A stretch of 64,000 nucleotides of DNA from Sinotaia quadrata (Eukaryota; Mollusca; Gastropoda; Architaenioglossa; Viviparidae). Positions 11,336 to 23,196 of the stretch are shown in pieces (positions within the stretch are counted from its first letter, which is position 1; each line of letters starts with the position of its first letter). The notes under the pieces were generated by a model. The model had not been told where the DNA came from. It made no database searches and saw only the letters and a list, made by a program, of their open reading frames with translations. The stretch is taken from positions 119,582,473 to 119,646,472 of the forward strand of contig CM054180.1 in the NCBI GenBank assembly GCA_028829895.1. Direction: 5' to 3'. The translations under genes and the position numbers were made by a program.

Positions 11336-13905
11336 GAGTCGTTACTGGGGAACATAACACAACATTTCTTTGCTGATTCTCTTTCGTCACAAATGTTTCA
11401 TATATAAATATACGTAGATATTTTTTCTCAGTGTTTTTTATGTTATAGCCGATGTAAGTTATTCAGCACAGCTCTAAAATCGTTCATGCAGTCTTGTCAC
11501 ACGTCTTGCAGTATTGTTGTTTGCAAAAAAAAAAATAGTTTATTAGGCTGCATTTCGTTTAATGTCTCCAGAACGTATGTTAGTTGAATTACGTTATAAT
11601 TGTTAGATTGTATCTACACTATCTATATATGACACGTCATATATATATAAACTGATTATATTCATAATGTTCTGTGATACTTGATTTCAAACAGCGAGAT
11701 GATGTATACATACTTACCAAAATATGTTTACAATTCCAATTCATTCGCTCAATATCTTCGCAACGCCTCTCTCTGTATTTAGCATTTCAAGATTATATTC
11801 TAAACTAACTGCTACACTCAATTTTCCCAAAACACGAAAACATAATAATGATACAATTGTGTTTTCAGAGTTCAGCTCAAGTAAGCAGAATATAAGAACT
11901 AAAGTAAATTTTAAACAAACAGGTCCAGCTATTAATATATTATCTTCTTATTCACAAAGTGAGAGTTTATTAATAGCTAAGATTATAGTTATTACGTGAG
12001 AATATAATTAAGTCACTCATGCGCACTCACACACACACACGCGCGCGCGCGCGCACGCACACATACTCACACACTACAATATATAATAGTTGTTACTGAA
12101 AAATATTTATTATGTTTGTATACTGAGGAATCATATAGTTCATATCTATTCAAAGAGTTACTATAAATTAAAAGAATTAATAAAATGTATCCACTGGGAA
12201 CAGGGAAAAAGTTATCATAATACGTTTAACAGAGGATTATTGATTCTATAAATTGTTTTGCTTGGTTTTTGTCAAATTAGGCATCAGATATGTCCAATTG
12301 CTGGTAAAATTTGTGACATGTGTACCTAAACACACTCTACTGATAGAGAAAGTTACCTAGTTAAAATAGTTCAGGACTTTTATTAAAAGAAGTAAACATA
12401 AATTCAACTCAGTTTAATTAAAATAAAATTCAAAGTTTAAATGAAATCTTTATAAGTAATTATTTATAAAGTAATCGAGGATTTACTCTAGTGCCTTCTT
12501 TAAAATCATCTTAGAATTTCAAGAGAGTTAACCAGAATCATACCAAGGTGTTGTGTGTAATCGTTTTTCAGTCCTAACACTTCCTGCTATTCTTGAGAAT
12601 GTTTCGCAAAATTCCTTTGACTTTTCAGAGGATGTGTAAAGTCATTTTTGGTTTGATGAAAATGCAACCCTTCACTTTCCTGTTACTTGCTTTTAGGTGC
12701 TATCTAGCTGTTTGTCTATTTTGTTGTCCCTAGGAGAGAGAAAAGCTATACATGTTACCATTAGATGGTTTAATGGTACGGGATTTGTTATATTTTCTTC
12801 AAAACACTTGTTTGCTCTGTACAATCCAGAAAGCACGTAGGTATGGGCCTGAGAAAGGTGAAAGTGATGGTACGCAACTTCCACATTATGAGCTTATTTA
12901 TCACAATCAGTATCGGATAGTTTTAAACATAAATCTAGTGCTAAGTCATCATTGTCTGCTATCCCAGTAAAGTACACTTAAGCTGTGTAAATCATCTTCA
13001 GTAAGATAATGTCTTGTAACTGGCAAATGAATAAACATCACGCTATGTGTTTTTTTCAAAACTTAACCAAGAAGAGTTTCCATGGAATAACAAATAGATT
13101 TTTTTTTGTTTTAAAGAAAAAGAATTCTACTTGCATAACATAAGAATGGGTTTGGGTATAAAAGCATTGAATCAGTTATGTACATTGAAAATCTTTTAAC
13201 AGCTCTAATTAATTCTTGCATAGTTTCTTTGGTTTGTATCCAGACTGTTGTTCATAATATTCTTACAGTATTCATTTACTTTATTTCCTTAATATGACTG
13301 ACTGAAATTAGCAGTTCACTGAACAAACTAGATCTTAGTAAAGCTCCTTCAGTCAGTTGGAATAACTTAGGTATTTAATTGCTTTAAAACATAATTATTT
13401 TTGTTACCATTGAAACAATAGTCAGGCGTTAAGTTCCCTAATCATCCTCAAAATTATTTGCTAGTAACCCACAAAACTACATGTTCTTTTCACCTTTATT
13501 AATTATGCACAATTTCATTTGAGTGGATATAACTAAAACCAGTGAAAGTTTCATATCATTCTTTTTCATCCAGCTTTGCTTTTAGTAGTGTACACTGCTT
13601 CCTGCTGCCTCTAACGTTGCCAGAAATAGATTGCCTTGACACCTGTATGCAGATTTTCAAGATACTGTCTGTTTTGAAGATTTTAATTAATAAGCTACAG
13701 TGAAATAGATACAGTATTTTTTAATAATATAAAATCAAAGGAATTATTAGCTAGCAAAGTATGTATTTGGAACCTCATTCAGAGCTGGCATTTGTTACTG
13801 TTTACAAATGTTGTTGTAAAAATATTATAATGCAAACTACTACTATGCTGACTGGCATTTTAAAGACTGATCTTGATAAGATCTGAGTAAGCCATAGAAT
13901 TTCCT
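11336..13905. other. AT-rich intergenic stretch, no gene seen
   Basis: No convincing exon. A (CA)n/(CG)n run lies at about 12027-12075. Short frames at 11724-11999 and 12693-12970 show no domain. Confidence 0.5.
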
Positions 13906-13908
13906 ATC

Positions 13909-13910
<2 letters not shown>

Positions 13911-13971
<61 letters not shown>
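13911..13971. repeat. (TA)n microsatellite
   Basis: About 60 uninterrupted bases of TA dinucleotide. Confidence 0.95.
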
Positions 13972-13973
<2 letters not shown>

Positions 13974-14199
13974 GTATGGTAATTAACAAATGCATAGGAT
14001 ATTAAAGAACGATTCAAAATGTACACACTAACACAGCATTATACATTAGTACAAGTAATGTTTACTCATACATTGTGCATGATTTGAAACAAAGTAAGCA
14101 GTCATGACTTTTAGTACTAGATCTGCATCTGGTAGTGAGTGTTTAAGTGTGCATGTTGCTTGTGTTTATGGATGTACAGCTACTTGTATAAGTTAGGTG

Positions 14200-14440
14200 T
14201 TTGCGTGAACATGTGCACCTGCTTTTGTACGTTGAGAGTTACGTGCGTGTGTATGTGTACGAGTTCGTATATGTTACCTGTTGGTGTATGCGATGTATGT
14301 GTACGAGTTCATGAATGTTACCTGTTGGTGTGTAGGTATGTGCACGAGTTTGTATATGTTACCTGCTGGAGTGTATGTGTGTGTGTGTGTGTATGTATGT
14401 ACACGAGTTTGTGTATGTTACCTGTTGGTGTGTGCATGTA
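14200..14440. repeat. GT-rich minisatellite
   Basis: Four to five copies of a unit of about 50-60 bases containing 'tacgagttcgtatatgtt' or a variant and then 'acctgttggtgtgt'. A Cys/Val-rich open frame across it (14139-14519) is a product of the repeat and is not a gene. Confidence 0.8.
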
Positions 14441-14445
14441 CTTTG

Positions 14446-17400
14446 CAGTTCCACTAATTGCATTCGGGATGGAGATGGGGGTGTTGTTTCATAAAATTAC
14501 AATTAAGAACATTATTTAATTATTTACTATTTTCAATCATCAATTGTAAGTACAATAATGTAACATGGAAATTATATTTTATAGTTTTGTCTTTTCGATC
14601 ATACTTTAGACAGTGTAATATTTCTCTTAATCTCTGAAACGTAAACATTATAAACACTCATTCCGAGCCGTCTTTTGGAAAATATCTAGTGTATGATGAA
14701 GTTAAAAGTAATAGTACAGAGATGTTTGCGTTGATTAATTTAAAGTTTAAAGTAAAGAATCGTTTTGTCATTTTGTTTTAAATTTTATTTTCGTATTAAG
14801 ATGTAATCTGCCAGAGTGTGGTTCCTCGAAGTCTCAAGTGTAAGCAAATTCAGTTTGTCACAGTGATCCTGACCTCAAGATGTTATTTGCTGGTAGCGTA
14901 CTTTTCTTTGTAATCTAATGGCGCAAGAGGATAATGATTTCTTCGTATTTTGTATTGAAAAATGTCTTGTCAATTTATTAATGCAGTTTACGCTTTTTCA
15001 TATCAAACACACTTTGAAGAGCAGCCGGATTAAATCAATAGTTGTTAACATACTCTCAAAATAAAACTGATTTATTCAGAACACATTAGGAATGTTGAAT
15101 CCTAAGTAAGGCAGGCAGTGCAATCTAGATGTATTGAAAAGTAAATCTGTCCCTGTGTTGGGAAAAGCGCGCCATATCGTCCCGAGAGAGTTAAAACAGT
15201 GTGATTTCATATTTCAAGATTGAAAACTATTTGGACTGGGTTTCTGAAACACACAACTTAAAGTTTTGCAAACTGGTGAAAACTGAAGAAAATCGTTTCT
15301 GTAATGTAAACGGTCTTCCTTGTCATTCAGCATATCTTTCCTTCTTCCGGACTGTCGAGCGAGGAAGTGGAATGTTTATTTTAGTGTCTCTCGGATTTCC
15401 ACTGTCCTCATAGATTTTCTTTCACGGCAAAGAAGCAAATTTAATTTTAAAATGTCTCGCTGCATAGGTTTTCCTTATTAAATGAAAACTTTGTTAAGTT
15501 CCACTCTTTGTGTGTTACAGTCACCAATATAAACTGACAAAAACAATTTGAGTCATATACCGGTTTTCCGACAGAAACATGATATGGGAATTCACTCAAG
15601 CGTTTTTCGATCCATGCTCGTGCATTCAAAATTAATGGTTTAGTTTTCTTCTGGAAAAGAAACTGCGTTAACGAACGTGAAGATAGAGAGACCAAAATCC
15701 AGTGCCTAAACGGAAGCAAATAGCTCTATTAAACACGCTGACTGATTTTATTTTATCACAATATGAGTACATTTTATTTAAGGCGTGGCCCAGTTTTAAG
15801 ACCTAAAGTGGTACCTTACAGCATGCGTTCCTTGTTCTGATGAGTCAGAACCTCAGACTCCTTTGTCACAGCTTTTCATATATCCTTGAAAAAGTTGTAT
15901 TTATTATTTCCTGAATTATAGCGATTATGTATCTGGTTTTCACTTCTCCCATAAGACTTATCATTTTCAGTTTCATTGTTGACATTTGTAACTCGAGGAC
16001 CACATTTACTCTTCATCATTTTATTTTACAAATTTAATAATGGAACCATGATTCTTTACACAGTTTGGTTTGGAATGAAGAACATTGGTAGATAATATAT
16101 CATTACAGTTCTGGGTGACAGTATATAGACTTGAACCAGACGAAGGCCAATCACGAATGAAGCGTCTTTTGACACTTCTATAAAAGTGTAGAAGTATTTG
16201 CAGCACAAACATTGCTGTAAACATTTACTGCCGCACAAACAGCATTGAACACTGTCATTAGTCTAGTGTTAAAGGACTAGTAATGACACCTCTTGACAGT
16301 CCATTTCTGGTTTAAGACTATATGCTGCCAACCCTGACCTGTCTGTTTAAAATGTAATCATGTGCCTCATTTTAAACAAGCTATCGGTCAGCCAATCTTT
16401 AGTCCCTGGGAAGACGCCCTCTATCAGACAACAGTCGTTCTAAAATCATTCTTTCAGTCAGTGATAACAGGCTATGACTGGAGAGTGCTAAAAAGACTGA
16501 AGTAAGTATGGGCTCATTAATGAACTCTTGCTGTAAGAGAACTTTAATTATTGACTTATCGTGTATTTTTGTGCCAACTGTAACAAGGTTTAGTTTTTGT
16601 TTTGCATTTGTAAACAATCATTAAATGGCCCTTTGTCAGAAGGAGTTAACTAGACTGAACTCGAGAATGGCACTGGAGGCTCATTCAATTAAGTTTCTGA
16701 TTCAAGCACTTATACATATAGGATATTCAGTCCAGTAAGTTACTGATTGTCACAAAGTGGAAGGCTCGTTACAAGCCGACCCGAGCTGAAGTTAGAGATG
16801 CAAGGGGTGAAGTCTATTTTTGGCCTGCTCCGGTGCACCTCCAAGAAAAGCCCGTATGACATATGCCAGTACTACGTCGCGTCAGGTTGTTACATAGACA
16901 CACATGACATACACCATTGATGTTTGGGTGGGGCCCCATTTATTTATGTCATGCCAAGGAACGTTTTATTGGCGGTGTGTGTTGTGAGTGAGTATCATGA
17001 ATGTGAATAAATGGACGAACAGACGAACGGTGCAAAACAATAGTACAAATTCTTTCGTCCCTCTCAAAAACTATGAATAACAAGAGAGTTGAAAGATGGT
17101 TAAATCAGGATATTTATTTCCCGATTTAAAAGGGGCACTACTCTTTCGCACAGTGATTAATCATTCATTCAACTTTCCAATGTCATACACTCTGTGGGAA
17201 ATAAGGGGAGATGAAAATGATGAAATTCACAATATAAAATAAAGATTAATTACACAATTCTTATGCGGCAAATGGGGCCGCTTTAACAATAGTTCACATA
17301 TAAAATAAGCATTACTTTTAACATTAAAGTTCGTATTTCACAAACGATATAATAGTGTTCATTTTCTTAGAGTCCTAGAGTTAAGTATGTGCGCGTTAGC

Positions 17401-18519
17401 TGTGCTAATTATTACTCACTATTAATGTCAGAGTTCCAAGGAGATGACGTAATCTCGCACGTCACTTATAAGGGGCACTTCAAAGCGAAGACACGACGCA
17501 ATTGTGGCGTCGCATTACAGGTGAAGATTCTGCAGAATCTAGGCACCACTTTCAGATTATCACTGCGGAGAAATCTGAAATTTAGCTGACTGTTGTCGGC
17601 CTTGATAACTGTCGTTGTTTCTTGGTTGTCGTGGAAATGGACACCCCAACGACGTTTAGCATTATTGGATGAAGTCGTCCAGTGGGATGTGTCGTCGCAT
17701 TACATTAAGTGTAGAAATCCGGATATCTGTAAGATTATCTCGGTGCTAGCCTCTCAATTGCGGAATAGACTTGTCAAACCAAACTCAGACAGGGGGGGGA
17801 GAACAAATTGGTCCCTCGTGTCGTTAACTGCATACAACCAGCGTCGCATACATCGGTTTTTTCTTGACAGTGAACTTTCCACTTTGCCAAAAATTATACT
17901 GAGTAATTTTGCCTCGTTACTCAATATATGGCATCAGACGGATGGAAAACGGATGGAAAGAGATTTTTGCAGCTTTCCTTTATGAAATCTCTGTACATGA
18001 GATAATTCATACGTGAAGTTAGACTGGCTTCAGACGAATCGACGTTTTCAACATTGAGAGTAAAATCTTCCTTTTGCCTCTTATATAGCTTCACTGAAGG
18101 TTTCCAGAAACTTCCAGAAGCTATGTCTCATGACTCGATTTTCCCTTGGATATTTAGTGATGTCCGTGCTGCACGCTTTTCTGTGGTCAATTCTAATGTG
18201 CACTGGCCTTTCCTCTCGTAAACAACATGTGACCCGAAGTGCGTAATTGTCCCAATTGTTCAATATACATATCTTTCACAAACTAATATATATATTCAAT
18301 ATGATATAATAACACACACTGCGTCACGAACGTCTGTCTACTAAAGAGATCTTAGGTGACCGTTACTGGAGTTACATGCTACACATGAAAAATAACAAAA
18401 CTCGGGTTACTTCAACTAGTTTTGTTTGCGGTTTTTTAAAATGAAATAAAATACAATTTCTGTCCCTCATTTCCTGTGACACTGATTAAGATCATTAAGT
18501 TATTGATTCATACTTCTGT
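14446..18519. other. Gene-free stretch
   Basis: No exon recognised. 17.4-18.0 kb is somewhat more GC-rich and holds two consecutive open frames on the plus strand (17389-17589 and 17593-17985), the second without an ATG start. I recognise no domain; an old transposon is possible. Confidence 0.4.
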
Positions 18520-18710
18520 ACACAAAGGATATTCAGTCCAGTAAGTAAGTTATAATTCAAACATTAACAGGTACGTGAAATTCAGTCCAGTAAGTTATTG
18601 ATTCAAGGCACTAAAATAAATAGAGATTCAATCCAATAAGTTACCTATTCAAACACTAGAATATGTGGGATTCGGTCTAGTAAGTTCTTGTATCGAACAC
18701 TACTGAAACT
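18520..18710. repeat. Degenerate minisatellite, about 40-50 bp unit
   Basis: Four diverged copies of 'attcagtccagtaagtta' followed by 'ttcaaacact' or similar. A single related copy lies at about 16690-16750. Confidence 0.65.
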
Positions 18711-19525
18711 GAAATTCGTGCAGATCAGTTTGTTGTCTTCAGTTGTCAAAATTAATTGAATTAATTTGATCTGAATTTGTTTTATTTTGTTAATAATCAT
18801 TCTCCTTGTACCTTTAACATACAATTAGAAAACCTCACTGACATTTTGAAACCCCCTAATGAATTGTTCGTAAATATGTGATTTATCAGAGTATAGTTTC
18901 CACACTGCTACAGATGTTATTATTTACTTTTCACTAAAACAGCTTTCCCTCCATCTACACACGCTTTAAGAGTATATACACATTTATAATGCCCGAGCCA
19001 CACATTAACACATTAAGTTAAAAATAGATATATATTTACAACAAGCATTTGCCCGCAGCGTCACTCGCTTAAATGCGAAAGAATATAGACTGTTAGGTAA
19101 AAAAATGTTAGCAATGCAACCCATCAAAATCCAAAATACGACGTATTTACTGCAACCTAAAATCTAATACCTAGAATGAGAACAGCAATCTGAGTGAAAC
19201 ACGAATCGCTTGTATTGCATGGAGGTCACAGTGATGTATTATCCAAAACCTGCCCACGTGAGCTTTTCTTTAAATGGATTTTTTTCAGTTTTAGGGCAAC
19301 TGGTGAAGTTATGTATATGTGTCTTTGATTGGAAAATTCTTGCGGTTCTATGGCCAGCTAGCAAGCTCCACCATGAGTGAGCATGATGTTATATAGTCTA
19401 TATTAATACTAGGATACTAAAATATATAAAAGGAACAGTCTGATGAAAATATGTCCAGTAATTTTTAATGAAACTCACACAACATAAAATACAAATATAC
19501 TATAACATAATAGCATAAAATACAT
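18711..19525. other. AT-rich stretch, nothing recognised
   Basis: No gene, RNA or clear repeat is seen in this stretch. Confidence 0.45.
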
Positions 19526-19527
19526 AA

Positions 19528-19669
19528 TATAACATAACATAATATAATATAATATAATATAATATAATATAATATAATATAATATAATATAATATAATAT
19601 AATATAATATAATATAATATAATATAATATAATATAATATAATATAATATAATATAATATAATATAATG
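19528..19669. repeat. (AATAT)n microsatellite
   Basis: About 140 bases of near-perfect pentanucleotide AATAT repeat. The long frame across it on the minus strand (19465-19692) is only the translated repeat. Confidence 0.95.
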
Positions 19670-20581
19670 TTACATAATAAAATAGAATACAATAATACAG
19701 TTTAGAGTGATGTAGGGATTAATATTATGCATTGATATTGATATAACAGTTACATATTTACAATTAAGTGACTATTGATATAATCCATTTTATTTTAATG
19801 ATAAATTTCATCTCACTTTCGACATACTTACAATTCACAAATGAGTAATGTCATGCAGTTAAGGTAATAATGTAATAAATCTATTTATATATTAACATTG
19901 ATCACAATTTAGTATATTACATTGTAATTAAACAATAGAAAATATTAGTATTATTTCGTATATGCTCTGCTGAACTAGTTTCATTCATACTGATAATCAC
20001 TATCTTTAGTATTTAACTGTTATAATTATTGTTGCTAATCATGTAGTTATATATAACAATAATAATCTTTTTAATGAAGTGATAAGTGTTTCTTCTATGC
20101 AACCAGTTCATATATATCATAACGTAATTTAAAATCTGATTATGTCTTCAAAAAGCTTACTGATCACAGGATTAAAAAACCTACAGTGACATTTATTATA
20201 CTAATTTGATTTTACTGACAGTTTGTCAGTATTATCTTCTAACACTCTTTAAACATAATTAACGTTCTTGTCCATAAATATAGTGTTAAACATAGAATAT
20301 AAACATAGACATCAAATAAAAAGTCAAACTATGTATATTAACACATATACACACGAACCCATACATCCTGGAGTGAGAAATTCTTATATTCAACTTATTC
20401 CTTAAACTAGAGAAGAATCAGCCTACAGATAGAATCACAACAGTTTTGCCACCTCTTGAGTGTAGTTGAGGCTCAAGACATCATCCAAGACTATGGTGCT
20501 AGACTGACTACCGTTCTGCCTATTCTAGGCTAGGTGTTAGTCACCCATCAGTAATCAGCACATCTGCCTGGGATGATGTCT
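19670..20581. other. Intergenic stretch, no gene seen
   Basis: AT-rich sequence without recognised coding. 20440-20581 is more balanced in composition and may belong to the Penelope-like element that follows, as its 3' flank on the minus strand. Confidence 0.4.
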
Positions 20582-21270
20582 TCACAAATATAGCATTTCC
20601 TGGAACCATTCACAGTAATTGTATTTATATACTCCGGACACTAGTAGACTGTCTTTTGTCATCCCGGACTCGTGTAAGGGCTGAAAAGATATTAGTGAAT
20701 GCTGCACATAATATACAGCACTGGGTGTTATATAGCAACCTTCCAGTATATCTTTTTGACTTTTGACTAAGGGAATGTGGACACACACTAAAAACATATT
20801 TTATTTATTTCCTTTTTTTACTTTTCCTTGTTTAATCCACTTGGCTGTAGCGTTCCCAACTTCAATATGAGAATGGTTTCCATGGCCTTCCTTTGGTTTT
20901 TATACTTCAATTTTTGTTCTTGTTCATTTTGTCCATCTTGTTCATCTTGTTCAACTTTAAAGGCACCAGCTATGGAAAACTCGGACCCGCATATGCTCTT
21001 ATGCTGACAAACACTAGACTTAATATTAGTTCTATGACTATTACAGCGTTTCCGGATGGTTCCTCCTGTTTGCCCTACGTATAGCATGTTACATTTATTG
21101 CACGTCACAACATAAACCACATTTTTAGAATGACAGCTAAAACCAGTTGACGTCAAGTTTAAACCTCCCCTAGGGCCGCTGATGGAGCAGGCACTGTTAA
21201 TCTGTTTACAAGACTCACAGGATTTGATGCCGCATGGTAGTGTGGGCGAGTATGTACTGTTCAAAAGAAA
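20582..21270 (-). mobile_element. Penelope-like retroelement, 3' end
   Basis: This contains the endonuclease end of a Penelope-like element on the minus strand and about 230 bases of 3' sequence. The reverse transcriptase part, expected at higher coordinates, is absent, so the copy is truncated at its 5' end. In the 3' sequence near 20630-20690 another frame reads ALTRVRDDKRQSTSVRSI followed by a stop, which looks coding-like and could be a frameshifted end of the protein. Confidence 0.75.
20818..21264 (-). pseudogene. GIY-YIG endonuclease domain of a Penelope-like element
   Basis: The frame gives 148 residues and starts with TTG, not ATG, so it is an internal piece. It begins with a Cys-rich block (CGIKSCESCKQI), then FSCHSKNVVYVVTCNKC, then MLYVGQTGGTIRKR and NSHRTNI. 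NVVYVVTC is the GIY-equivalent segment and YVGQT the YIG-equivalent; Arg and His follow at the usual spacing. The Cys pairs before and inside the domain are typical of Penelope-like elements and not of UvrC-type GIY-YIG proteins. The enzyme nicks target DNA for integration. The tail is rich in Glu, Gln and Lys. Without the RT domain the copy cannot move by itself. Confidence 0.85.
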
Positions 21271-22485
21271 TAAAGAGTGAGTCAGTGTGTGAGGAAAAAG
21301 GTATAAATACTAAACATCAATGTGTTACATTTTAGGTAATATGGTTTCACACGTGCTGTACATGTTGATAATGCTAATAGCAGTAGCTATTCCGGTTGCA
21401 ATAATGATTATGCCCTCCATACAATTAATCTATATTTTCAATAGTTATGTTTCGGTATAGTCCAGGTATATCTCCAGATAATGAATAATGAGTAATATAC
21501 TAAATATGTATAATCATATATTTTGTCTTGATTGAAATCTAATATGAAGCCCATAAGTCAATAATTATAATGTACTTTACATAATAATTTGAAACCTACG
21601 CTATATGTAGTATGGGTCTAAGTTTACTTTGTTACATGGAAGTCGTGACTAACACTAACCATGCATCTCAATGACACATACAACATAGAAGTGGCGGGAT
21701 ATAAATTATCTAAGCAAATTAAGGATTGCATATCAGCAGCATTAAGTATCGTGTCTGACGTCAGATATGCACCATTGTTACATTTTTGGAAGAAAAAAAA
21801 CACAGTCAAATGTTACTGAGACTTTTCTTTTAAAGTATGCCTAGTTTATAACGACAAAATGCATATAGGAATATATGGACTACATCTACATCTACATATG
21901 TCATTCATTTCCGAACTCCACTGATCCTTTAGTCATAGTCTACTTTCAAGCTCATAGTTTTTATATTGAATATGAATTCTCTTCACTTTGACGTATCGAT
22001 ATGACGGGCAATTATACTTTTAAATGGTTTATATGTGTAAATCAAGTAAATAATGCATGACTATATTAAGCACTTTTATAGTCTTCCTCGAAAATATGTA
22101 TACACGTTTTAAGAATCCTCATGATATTTAAAAGTATAAAGAGAAACTGTTGTTGTTTATTCAATAGTGTGGCTGATTATAATATTATAATTATAATATA
22201 TTGTACGATTGCACCTGTAACGAAGGGATTTTATAGAAGTTCAGAAATATTCGCTTTGCAAACGATGGTTTCCTGGCAAGCGTATATTTCTTCAAACCTT
22301 TCATCAAATAAACAGTTTTTAATGCGGGACTTCAACTTGAAATATAACTTTATAATTTTTACTTAACAGTCTAAACAGTTATATACTAACACCAAATGTT
22401 CGTATATATTAACACCAACAGTTAGTATAATATATTAACAAAGGATAGCATTAGTTAGAGAAGTGCCTTTAAGACACTGAATCAA
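21271..22485. other. AT-rich stretch, no gene seen
   Basis: Short frames only. None carries a recognisable domain or convincing splice sites. Confidence 0.45.
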
Positions 22486-22486
22486 T

Positions 22487-22488
22487 CA

Positions 22489-22573
<85 letters not shown>

Positions 22574-22574
22574 C
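22487..22574. repeat. (ATCT)n microsatellite
   Basis: About 88 bases of perfect ATCT tetranucleotide repeat. Confidence 0.95.
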
Positions 22575-22612
22575 CTATGTGTATATGCTTATTCATGCAG
22601 ATATACACTTAC

Positions 22613-22641
22613 CTCACTTTTTTCAGTGGAAGAGCTCGGAT
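22613..22641 (-). CDS. Candidate 29-nt microexon after the NHR exons
   Basis: On the minus strand a strong acceptor (tatattttcag, after a T-rich tract) is followed 29 bases later by a consensus donor (gaggtaagtg). Read in phase 0 from the last NHR exon it gives IRALPLKKV plus two bases, a basic-hydrophobic run that could continue the end of the domain. The pairing could be chance in AT-rich DNA; no terminal exon was found further downstream. Confidence 0.3.
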
Positions 22642-22944
22642 CTGAAAATATATAGGACAAAGAGCATTTCAGCCTTTTTCATTGATTGCAATAATTCGGT
22701 AAAATCTCAAATCTAATAATAAGTTTTGAAACAAAAAGTGACATTTATTTCGATCAGGAAAATGACGTAAGCGTTTTATTACTTTTAAATGTTAAAGTCA
22801 GATAACACACTATCTCAAGGCGTATTTTATTACTATTATCATTATTATTAGAGACAGAGAGATTTCCATCCCTCCATCTGTCATTCTCTGTAGAAAGATA
22901 GATAAAGAGACAACCGGATGGCTGGATGAACGGATGAATGGTTG

Positions 22945-23031
22945 GGTGGATAAAAGGATAGATAGATAGATAGATGGATGGATGCATGGATGGATGGATG
23001 GTTGGATAGATAAATTGATGGATAGACGGAG

Positions 23032-23100
<69 letters not shown>

Positions 23101-23101
23101 G
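22945..23101. repeat. (GGAT)n/(GATA)n microsatellite
   Basis: Irregular ggat and gatg repeats are followed by about 70 bases of perfect GATA repeat. Ser/Tyr/Ile-rich open frames across it are artefacts. Confidence 0.95.
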
Positions 23102-23196
23102 CCAAATCATTTCATCTCCCATTCATATAAAGAGACACGTAAATGCGCGCGCGCGCACACACACACACACGCTAATAGAATAACACATTTACCTAC

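Noticed and set aside
14139..14519. Cys-rich 126-codon frame that looks like a secreted peptide
   Set aside because: It is the translation of a GT-rich minisatellite; the Cys/Val periodicity follows the DNA unit, and no signal peptide or splice context supports it.
15836..15870. Hammerhead ribozyme core (ctgatgag), of interest because Penelope-like elements can carry such ribozymes
   Set aside because: The gaaa that must follow stem II is missing and it is not next to the Penelope-like element. Other ctgatga sites at 33316, 37269 and 59041 fail in the same way.
17593..17985. 130-codon plus-strand frame as a gene
   Set aside because: It starts with TTG, shows no recognised domain and has no neighbouring exon; an old transposon piece is as likely.
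22754..23122. Ser/Tyr/Leu-rich 122-codon frame
   Set aside because: Mostly translated GATA repeat; the same happens at 53307-53633 and 19465-19692.
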